Assembly (NCBI GenBank): GCA_029882235.1
Contig: JAOULB010000128.1
Coordinates: 1-6,286, forward strand
Direction of reading: 5' to 3'
Source of the DNA: Gammaproteobacteria bacterium
GTDB taxonomy: Bacteria > Pseudomonadota > Gammaproteobacteria > UBA6429 > Thiohalophilaceae
Length of the DNA: 6,286 nt
Shown: one piece after another, positions 1 to 5,299 of the stretch
Numbering within the stretch: position 1 is the stretch's first letter
Layout of the letters: every line of letters begins with the position of its first letter
Position numbers and translations under genes: made by a program
Notes under the pieces: generated by a model
Told to the model about the DNA's origin: nothing
Databases searched by the model: none
What the model saw: the letters and a program-made list of their open reading frames with translations, nothing else

Positions 1-1060
1 AGGCCATCATGACCTGATAAATCGTTGTATTGCCATCACGCATGGATTCGGCAATCGTCCAGAGATTATCATTTCTCTTTGTAGTAATCCCTTCAGAGGC
101 ATCAACTGCAGGTTCACGCTCAATCTGTTCTTCCGCTACTGCAGACTCTTCTTGAATCGCTGACTCCTCAGCAACAGCTTCTTCCTCGACGGGCACACGT
201 TGAGAAACTTCTTCGCCTGCAAAAGGTTCCGCTTCAGCTTCTGCTGATCCAGCCAGTTCTGACTCTACCTTCTCAGTTTCAGGTGCAGCTTCTTCAGAGA
301 CTTCTTTTTCTGAACTTGCAATTGAAGCTTGCTCTTCTTCACCTGCAGGTTCTTCTATCGGTGTAACTTCATTCTCAGGAATCGTGTCAGAAAGTGGAAC
401 AGGTTCGGCTTCAGTTTCGGATTCTTCTGTTGATGCAGCGATACTTTCCTCTGCGACTGGTTCATCACTCTGTTCTGATACTTCGGCAATTTCCTGAACA
501 GGTTCTGCTTCAACAACATCGCGCCCAGGTTCTGGTTCGACTTCAACAACAGGCTCTGCTTCAATAAATGGGCTGCTTGATGCCTCGGCCTGCGCTTCCT
601 GTTCAGAAACAACGTCTTCAGATTTTGACGCTGGCGTCTGCACCACTGCCGGTTCCTGACGCATCTGGCCGGGGGGATCAAGTAGTACAGTGTATTCGCG
701 CAACATGCGACCATTTTTCCAGTTCATTTCCAGCAGGAAATCGAGGAAGGGTTCGCGAATAGATTGTTTGGTTGTTAGTTTGAGATAGGGACGGCCATTT
801 GAACGTGTTTTAATGGTGAATCGGATCTGGTTCAGGTGGCCGGGACGTTCAATTCCAGCACGCATAAAGGCTTCGGTTGAAGCTAACTTGATATTCAGGC
901 CTTTGAGATCAGACTTTGTTGCAGACAGGAGATCAATTTCGGCATTCAGCGGTTCATTCAAAGCAGAATTAATACGGATATTGCCAAAACCCAGACCATG
1001 GGCTGACATTGGTATCGTCACAAGACAAGCCGAAAACAGCGCAATTGCAAATTTACGCAT
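1..1060 (-). CDS. fimV: FimV-family pilus assembly / polar hub protein, N-terminal part (3' end beyond window)
   Basis: The open frame runs 353 codons from ATG at 1060 and leaves the window with no stop. Residues 1-23 look like a Sec signal peptide: MRK, then a hydrophobic stretch (FAIALFSACLVTIPMSA), with cleavage near SAHG. Residues 24-130 match the FimV N-terminal domain: LGFG, the SALNEPLNAEIDLL block (32-45) and REPFLDFLLEMNW...LREYTVLLDPP (102-130). Residues 131-322 form a low-complexity acidic linker, about 54 Glu in 192 residues, with recurring EAEP. Residues from about 325 (NDNLWTIAESMRDG...YQVMMA) begin a LysM peptidoglycan-binding domain. FimV proteins are inner-membrane-anchored, with this part in the periplasm; in Pseudomonas they support type IV pilus assembly and twitching, and the Vibrio relative HubP organises the cell pole. 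The missing part should hold the rest of LysM, a membrane segment and a cytoplasmic TPR region. An in-frame ATG at 1084 is an alternative start. The family call is secure; the exact role is inferred. Confidence 0.93.
   Translation of the reverse strand, partial: MRKFAIALFSACLVTIPMSAHGLGFGNIRINSALNEPLNAEIDLLSATKSDLKGLNIKLASTEAFMRAGIERPGHLNQIRFTIKTRSNGRPYLKLTTKQSIREPFLDFLLEMNWKNGRMLREYTVLLDPPGQMRQEPAVVQTPASKSEDVVSEQEAQAEASSSPFIEAEPVVEVEPEPGRDVVEAEPVQEIAEVSEQSDEPVAEESIAASTEESETEAEPVPLSDTIPENEVTPIEEPAGEEEQASIASSEKEVSEEAAPETEKVESELAGSAEAEAEPFAGEEVSQRVPVEEEAVAEESAIQEESAVAEEQIEREPAVDASEGITTKRNDNLWTIAESMRDGNTTIYQVMMA
95..670 (-). other. Glu-rich low-complexity linker of FimV
   Basis: This stretch encodes FimV residues 131-322. 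It is dominated by Glu with Ala, Pro, Ser and Val, and has very few Lys or Arg, so it should be strongly acidic and disordered. It links the N-terminal domain to the LysM domain. The DNA contains degenerate repeats of Glu codons (GAA/GAG with GCA and CCT), which makes unrelated frames look open on both strands. Confidence 0.8.
499..567 (-). repeat. Imperfect short direct repeats inside the fimV linker
   Basis: Three imperfect copies of a motif reading CAGGYTCTGSTTC on the plus strand begin at about 499, 526 and 550; the first two are followed by a TTCAACAAC-type extension. On the coding strand they encode GAA-rich E-A/P-E-P segments. They look like the product of slippage or local duplication in a low-complexity linker, not a mobile or regulatory repeat. 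Confidence 0.45.
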
Positions 1061-1063
1061 ATT

Positions 1064-1069
1064 CACCCT
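1064..1069 (-). promoter_or_regulatory. Likely ribosome binding site for fimV
   Basis: On the coding strand AGGGTG precedes the ATG at 1060, with AGGG five bases upstream of the start codon, which supports that start. A competing site, AGGGA at 1093-1097, lies eight bases before the in-frame ATG at 1084. That start would add MWRSVRVN in front of the signal peptide. The 1060 start gives a signal peptide of more usual length. Confidence 0.5.
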
Positions 1070-1082
1070 GACACTTCTCCAC

Positions 1083-1109
1083 ATTATATTCTTCCCTTCA
1101 AAACAACAA
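1083..1109 (-). promoter_or_regulatory. Possible sigma-70 type promoter for fimV
   Basis: A consensus -10 hexamer TATAAT is read on the minus strand at 1088-1083, with a weak -35-like TTGTTG at 1109-1104 and a short 15-base spacer. It lies in the 119-base AT-rich gap between usg and fimV. If it is used, transcription would start near 1076, leaving a short leader before ATG 1060 and ruling out ATG 1084 as the start for that transcript. TATAAT arises easily by chance in AT-rich DNA, so this is tentative. Confidence 0.3.
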
Positions 1110-1179
1110 ACTCTATATTTTTCAATGAGTTACCAGCCAAAACCTAGAAATATTCTTATAAGTACAGTGTAACTATAGT

Positions 1180-2205
1180 TTATAGATAGTGTTTTACCAA
1201 AATTTCGGCAATTTGAACACTATTAATTGCACTTCCTCGTCGAATATTATCGCCTACGATCCAAAGACTTATGTCATGTTTTGAGTCTAGATTCTCACGT
1301 AGACGTCCTATTTGGATCTCATCACTACCAGTCACGCTCGATACCGGCGTTGGAGAAGCACTCGCACTTGTCTCTTTCACCACTGTTAGGCCTGACGTAT
1401 TGTCTAATATTTCACCAATTTTGTCTGCGCCTAATGGCTGTTTAGTTTTGATATGGACAACTTCACCATGACAAAAGAAAACAGGTACCTGAACTGCCGT
1501 TACAGATATAGATATCTTATCATTATTAAGGACTTTATGCGTACTTTTTATCAGCTCTTGTTCAGCCAGCGTAAAGCCATGCGCATCGAGTGCACCACAC
1601 TGGGGAATCAAATTGAAGGCAATTCGCTCTGGGAATACTTCATGTTTGGCCTCTTGAAAATTCATCATAGCTGCAGTCTGACGACCCAACTCTTCCTGCC
1701 CTTCTTTACCCTGCTCAGATACGGCAAGCAGTGCCGTGATCTGAACAGACTCGATCCCGGCATGCGCATCGATGGGTTTTAAAACAGAAGTCAGTAAGAC
1801 AGAGGCGCTGGACGGTGTCGCCAGTAGATCGCGCTGACGAAAATCATCGATAAATTCCTCATTAACACCGGCAACGACCAGAGGAATGTCATCTTCAAAA
1901 CTGAACTGGCCTGTTCCATCCACAACAATACAACCACTCTGCGTTGCCAGATTGGCATAATCTGCTGCCTGTTGTGGTCCACCAACAAACAACGCAAGTT
2001 GTGCCTGACTAAAATCAAACTCAGCCAGTTCATTGATGGGATGTGGTTCATTTTTGAATTCGATATGCGAACCCGCTTGCTCAACGGAATCGACGGCATA
2101 GAACTTACCCAGTGGAAATTCTCGCTCCACCATTAACGACAATACCGCTTCCCCAATCAGGGAAGCGGCACCAACAATTGCCACATCAATTTGTTTAGTA
2201 GTCAC
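1180..2205 (-). CDS. usg: USG-1 protein, aspartate-semialdehyde dehydrogenase-like, probably not catalytic
   Basis: This 341-residue protein has the aspartate-semialdehyde dehydrogenase fold. An N-terminal nucleotide-binding loop (VAIVGAASLIGEAVL, 8-22) is followed by the IAFNLIPQ block (195-202), PTPVSSVTGSD (285-295) and a conserved C-terminal GDNIRRGSAINSVQIAE segment (318-334). The active-site NC(S/T) motif of true enzymes is replaced by PSSAS (131-135), so the nucleophilic Cys is gone. The Gln of the YQAxSG motif is replaced by Leu near 160, and the substrate Arg of RVPV by Gln239. His246 in the CHGE motif remains. This pattern is typical of USG-1 proteins, whose function is unknown to me. 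It begins with GTG six bases after the asd stop; a GGAG twelve bases before that GTG is a weak, distant ribosome site, so translation is probably coupled to asd. In E. coli usg lies just before truA. Family call firm, function open. Confidence 0.88.
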   Translation of the reverse strand: MTTKQIDVAIVGAASLIGEAVLSLMVEREFPLGKFYAVDSVEQAGSHIEFKNEPHPINELAEFDFSQAQLALFVGGPQQAADYANLATQSGCIVVDGTGQFSFEDDIPLVVAGVNEEFIDDFRQRDLLATPSSASVLLTSVLKPIDAHAGIESVQITALLAVSEQGKEGQEELGRQTAAMMNFQEAKHEVFPERIAFNLIPQCGALDAHGFTLAEQELIKSTHKVLNNDKISISVTAVQVPVFFCHGEVVHIKTKQPLGADKIGEILDNTSGLTVVKETSASASPTPVSSVTGSDEIQIGRLRENLDSKHDISLWIVGDNIRRGSAINSVQIAEILVKHYL

Positions 2206-2211
2206 GCTATA

Positions 2212-3324
2212 TTATTGCTCCAGCAGAATTCGTAGCATACGACGTAAGGGTTCCGCCGCGCCCCAGAGTAACTGATCACCCACGGTAAAGGCAGATAAAT
2301 ACTCAGGCCCCATAGTCAGCTTGCGCATACGACCGACGGGAACGGTCAGTGTACCGGTTACGGCAGCCGGTGTCAGATCGGTCATGGTGAGCTCGCGATC
2401 ATTTGGCACCACCTTCACCCAGTCATTATGGGCTGCCAACATGCCACTGATCTCATCAAGAGGGACATCCTTTTTCATTTTGATGGTCAGCGCCTGTGAA
2501 TGACAACGCATCGCACCGATACGTACACACAGACCATCAATCGGAACAGGTGAATCACTGCGCCCAAGGATCTTGTTGGTTTCGACCTGCGCCTTCCATT
2601 CTTCTTTGGACTGACCGGAATCTAATTGCACATCGATCCAGGGGATCAGACTGGCTGCCAGCGGCACTGGCCAATGTTCAACTGGATAGGCATCGCTACG
2701 CAGGAAGTCTGTGACCTTGCGGTCGATATCCAGAATGGCCGTAGCAGGATCATCATTGAGAGTTTTGACCTCATGATTGATCGCACCCATCTGACGGATC
2801 AGTTCACGCATATTTTGCGCACCGGCACCTGATGCCGCCTGATAAGTCATGGGCGTGATCCATTCGATCAGATCTTTTTCAAATAAACCACCGATGGCCA
2901 TCAACATTAAACTCACAGTACAGTTGCCACCGACATAGGTCTTCATGCCTCTGCTCAAACCATTCTCAATGACATCTTTATTAACCGGGTCGAGCACAAT
3001 GATACTGTCATCGGCCATACGCAGACTCGATGCTGCATCGATCCAGTAACCATCCCAACCCGCATCACGTAAAGGCTTGTAGACCTGTTTGGTGTAATCA
3101 CCACCCTGACAGGTAATGATCACATCCATGGCTTTTAGTTCATCAATGCTGGTTGCATCTTTTAGTGCGGGGACATCTTTACCAATATCTGGGCCCGGCT
3201 TACCGGCCTGTGATGTGGTAAAAAAGACTGGCTCGATCTCAGCAAAATCATTTTCATCACGCATGCGTTGCATCAGTACTGAACCGACCATGCCACGCCA
3301 ACCTACAAAACCTACTCTCTTCAT
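2212..3324 (-). CDS. asd: Aspartate-semialdehyde dehydrogenase
   Basis: This enzyme reduces aspartyl-4-phosphate to aspartate semialdehyde with NADPH, in the cytoplasm. It is the branch point to lysine, diaminopimelate (cell wall), methionine, threonine and isoleucine. The 370-residue product is close in length to E. coli Asd and colinear with it. GFVGWRGMVGSVL (5-17) is the NADP-binding loop. Cys135 in GGNCTVSLM is the catalytic nucleophile and Gln162 lies in the YQAASGAG motif. Arg268 in CVRIGAMRCHSQAL binds substrate and His275 is the general base. All expected catalytic residues are present, so it should be active. The start is ATG with GAGG eight bases upstream (3333-3336). It is separated from leuB by a hairpin-forming repeat and is followed six bases later by usg. 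It belongs to the E. coli-type ASADH class, whereas the adjacent usg resembles the other bacterial class. Confidence 0.97.
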   Translation of the reverse strand: MKRVGFVGWRGMVGSVLMQRMRDENDFAEIEPVFFTTSQAGKPGPDIGKDVPALKDATSIDELKAMDVIITCQGGDYTKQVYKPLRDAGWDGYWIDAASSLRMADDSIIVLDPVNKDVIENGLSRGMKTYVGGNCTVSLMLMAIGGLFEKDLIEWITPMTYQAASGAGAQNMRELIRQMGAINHEVKTLNDDPATAILDIDRKVTDFLRSDAYPVEHWPVPLAASLIPWIDVQLDSGQSKEEWKAQVETNKILGRSDSPVPIDGLCVRIGAMRCHSQALTIKMKKDVPLDEISGMLAAHNDWVKVVPNDRELTMTDLTPAAVTGTLTVPVGRMRKLTMGPEYLSAFTVGDQLLWGAAEPLRRMLRILLEQ

Positions 3325-3350
3325 TATCCTGTCCTCTTAAATATATTTTC

Positions 3351-3426
3351 TCACCACGAAGCCACTAAGACGCGAAAAAAAATAATTATTTGCCATCCTT
3401 CGTGTCTTTGAGTCTTCGTGGTTAAT
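3351..3426 (-). repeat. Octamer-built inverted repeat in the leuB/asd gap
   Basis: The left arm (3353-3376) reads as three 8-mers, CCACGAAG, CCACTAAG and ACGCGAAA. The right arm (3397-3423), reverse-complemented, reads CCACGAAG, ACTCAAAG and ACACGAAG. The outer 8-mers, with one extra flanking A:T pair, match perfectly; the inner ones have two to three mismatches. The centre holds the palindrome AATAATTATT (3381-3390). The minus-strand RNA would fold into a long imperfect stem-loop 28 bases before the asd start. There is no U-run after the stem on that strand, so it is not a classic intrinsic terminator. It is related to the elements at 4517-4577 and 5230-5299. Confidence 0.85.
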
Positions 3427-3430
3427 CTTT

Positions 3431-4501
3431 TTATAATGCAGTAACGACTGCGTCTCCCATTTCAGATGTACTAACTTTTTTCATACCATCAGAATAAATA
3501 TCTGCCGTGCGCAGACCATCATCCAGCACTTTATCGACTGCCTTTTCAATTCGATCAGCCATGGCGGCTTCATCAAGTGAATAGCGCAGCATCATGGCGA
3601 CGGATAAAATCGTCGCGAGTGGATTGGCGATGTTCTGTCCGGCAATGTCTGGCGCTGAACCATGAATCGGTTCATACATGCCCTGGCCTTTTTCATTCAG
3701 TGATGCTGAAGGCAACATACCGATTGAACCGGTTAACATCGCAGCGCAGTCAGACAGAATGTCACCGAACATATTAGTGGTGACCATGACATCAAACTGT
3801 TTAGGTTCTTTAACCAGTTGCATGGCCGCGTTATCGACATACATGTGACTGAGTTCAATATCGCTGTTGTCTTTATGCATTTCATTGACGACATCGCGCC
3901 ACATCTCGGTTACTTCCAGCACATTGGCTTTATCAACGGAACAGACCTTCTTGCCACGCTTACGGGCAATATCAAAGGCGACTTCAGTAATACGTTTCAC
4001 TTCTGATTCACGATAAACCAGCGTGTTATAACCTTCGCGCTCACCGTTATCTAGTGTCTTAACACCACGCGGCTGACCAAAGTAAATACCGCCAGTCAGT
4101 TCACGCACGATCATAATGTCCAGACCAGATACGATTTCGGGTTTTAATGTTGAAGCATCAGCCAATTGCGGATAAAGAATCGCAGGTCGCAGGTTGGCAA
4201 ACAGGCCCAACTCCTTACGCAAACCTAATAGGCCTTTTTCCGGACGCACTGAAATATCCAGTGATTCCCATTTATAGCCACCCACTGCACCAAGCAATAC
4301 TGCATCGGCTTCTTTAGCCAGCTTTAATGTCTCATCGGGTAATGGTGAACCAGAAATGTCATAGGCTGTACCACCGACGGGGGCTTCATTCATTTCCACA
4401 TCCAGACCATCGGCCTGAAGTTTCTTAATCACCTTCACGGCCTCAGCCACGATCTCCTGACCGATGCCATCACCGGGGAGTACTGCAATTTTTTTCGTCA
4501 T
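3431..4501 (-). CDS. leuB: 3-isopropylmalate dehydrogenase
   Basis: LeuB oxidises and decarboxylates (2R,3S)-3-isopropylmalate with NAD+ to 2-oxoisocaproate, the third specific step of leucine synthesis, acting as a cytoplasmic dimer with a divalent metal. The 356-residue product is full length. It shows LPGDGIGQEIV (8-18), the substrate arginines in GLRKELGLFANLRP (R95, R105) and VRELTGGIYFG (R133, Tyr140). It also has Lys191 in VDKANVL, Asp223 in YVDNAAMQL, the metal aspartates Asp247 and Asp251 in FGDILSD, and the NAD-binding EPIHGSAPDIAG block (277-288). The start is ATG with GAGG seven bases upstream (4509-4512). It sits directly after leuD with no intervening gene; in P. aeruginosa, from memory, an extra gene lies between these two. 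The TAA stop at 3433-3431 is followed two codons later by a second in-frame TAA supplied by the neighbouring repeat. Confidence 0.97.
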   Translation of the reverse strand: MTKKIAVLPGDGIGQEIVAEAVKVIKKLQADGLDVEMNEAPVGGTAYDISGSPLPDETLKLAKEADAVLLGAVGGYKWESLDISVRPEKGLLGLRKELGLFANLRPAILYPQLADASTLKPEIVSGLDIMIVRELTGGIYFGQPRGVKTLDNGEREGYNTLVYRESEVKRITEVAFDIARKRGKKVCSVDKANVLEVTEMWRDVVNEMHKDNSDIELSHMYVDNAAMQLVKEPKQFDVMVTTNMFGDILSDCAAMLTGSIGMLPSASLNEKGQGMYEPIHGSAPDIAGQNIANPLATILSVAMMLRYSLDEAAMADRIEKAVDKVLDDGLRTADIYSDGMKKVSTSEMGDAVVTAL

Positions 4502-4516
4502 ATCTAAACCTCATAT

Positions 4517-4577
4517 TCACCACTAAGACACGAAGACACAAAAATATTCCTTCGTGTCTTCGAGACTTAGTGGTTAA
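4517..4577 (-). repeat. Octamer-built inverted repeat in the leuD/leuB gap
   Basis: The left arm from 4519 reads CCACTAAG, ACACGAAG and ACACAAAA. The right arm (4548-4575), reverse-complemented, reads CCACTAAG, TCTCGAAG and ACACGAAG. The outer 8-mer is perfectly complementary and carries a T shared by both arms, a variant absent from the outer units of the other two elements. The centre contains AATATT (4543-4548). The element overlaps the leuD stop: its TTAACC edge on the coding strand contains the TAA of leuD. It ends about 17 bases before the leuB start, leaving the leuB ribosome site outside the stem. Confidence 0.85.
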
Positions 4578-5212
4578 TTAAATAACCAGGGCGCTTTCGC
4601 CTGGCGTTTCTCTTCATACGCTTTAATATCATCAACATGCTGCAAGGTCATGCCGATGTCATCCAGACCATTGATCAGGCAATGCTTACGAAATTCATCA
4701 ATATCAAACTTAATGACACTGCCATCGGCTTTAGTGATCGTCTGCGCGGCAAGATCAACATCAAGTTGATAGCCTTCATTCGCGTCAACGTCTTTGAACA
4801 ACTGATCGACGATATTGGCATCCAGTTTGATCAGCAAGATGCCATTTTTGAAACTGTTGTTATAAAAGATGTCCGCAAAGCTCGGTGCAATAATCACACG
4901 AAAGCCATAATCGAGCAGCGCCCAGGGTGCATGTTCACGTGAAGAGCCACAACCAAAGTTTTCGCGTGCAATCAAAATCTGCGCACCCTGATAACGTGGC
5001 AGATTCAACACAAACTCTTTATTCAGCTGACGCTTGCTGTTATCCATACCCGGCTCGCCATGATCAAGATAACGCCATTCATCAAACAGATTAGGGCCAA
5101 AGCCACTACGCTTGATCGATTTCAAAAACTGCTTGGGAATAATGGCATCGGTATCGACATTGGGTCGATCCATAGGTGCCACGATTGCTTTTAACTGAGT
5201 AAATTTATCCAT
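4574..5212 (-). CDS. leuD: 3-isopropylmalate dehydratase small subunit
   Basis: LeuD is the small (swivel-domain) subunit of isopropylmalate isomerase. With LeuC it converts 2-isopropylmalate to 3-isopropylmalate through dehydration and rehydration. The 212-residue length is typical of the proteobacterial subunit. The motifs RPNVDTDAIIPKQFLK (16-31) and NFGCGSSREHAPWAL (85-99) are the hallmark substrate-binding segments; the latter holds the conserved GSSREH loop. VIIAPSFADIFYNNSFKNGIL (107-127) is the expected following block. The start is ATG with AGGA seven bases upstream (5220-5223). The last codons end in WLFN and the TAA stop falls inside the edge of the downstream repeat. It lies between leuC and leuB in the same orientation, each gap holding a hairpin-type repeat, which fits co-transcription as leuCDB. 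Confidence 0.97.
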   Translation of the reverse strand: MDKFTQLKAIVAPMDRPNVDTDAIIPKQFLKSIKRSGFGPNLFDEWRYLDHGEPGMDNSKRQLNKEFVLNLPRYQGAQILIARENFGCGSSREHAPWALLDYGFRVIIAPSFADIFYNNSFKNGILLIKLDANIVDQLFKDVDANEGYQLDVDLAAQTITKADGSVIKFDIDEFRKHCLINGLDDIGMTLQHVDDIKAYEEKRQAKAPWLFN

Positions 5213-5229
5213 ATCTCTTTCCTATAATT

Positions 5230-5299
5230 TCACCGCCAAGTCACCAAGGCGCCAAGAAAAATATTTTTTATTCTTGGTGCCTTGGCGTCTTGGCGGTTA
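5230..5299 (-). repeat. Octamer-built inverted repeat in the leuC/leuD gap (CCAAG variant)
   Basis: The left arm (5232-5258) reads CCGCCAAG, TCACCAAG and GCGCCAAG. The right arm (5271-5298), reverse-complemented, reads CCGCCAAG, ACGCCAAG and GCACCAAG. All six units carry CCAAG where the other two elements mostly carry CGAAG. The outer unit and the innermost AAGAA/TTCTT pair perfectly. The centre is the perfect palindrome AAAAATATTTTT (5257-5268). It is the most nearly symmetrical of the three. On the coding strand its TTAACC edge contains the leuC stop codon, and its other end lies 19 bases before the leuD start. Confidence 0.88.

Noticed and set aside
355..714. Minus-strand frame of 119 codons rich in Lys, Arg, Gln and Leu
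   Set aside because: It is an out-of-frame reading of the Glu-rich fimV linker; the fimV frame carries the signal peptide, FimV core domain and LysM motif.
1171..1180. Perfect palindrome AACTATAGTT overlapping the usg stop, considered as a terminator or operator
   Set aside because: It is only 10 bases, AT-rich, has no loop or U-run and no second copy, so chance is an adequate explanation.
2212..3324. asd and usg as a recent tandem duplication
   Set aside because: The two proteins belong to different ASADH classes and differ in length and in nearly all motifs.
3351..5299. Repeated 8-mers considered as a CRISPR array or direct-repeat array
   Set aside because: The units are only 8 bases, are tandem without spacers, are arranged as inverted arms, and are separated by whole genes.
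3351..5299. The three inverted repeats considered as intrinsic terminators within the operon
   Set aside because: On the transcribed minus strand no U-run follows the stems; the sequence after them leads into ribosome binding sites. Terminating inside leuCDB would also make little sense.
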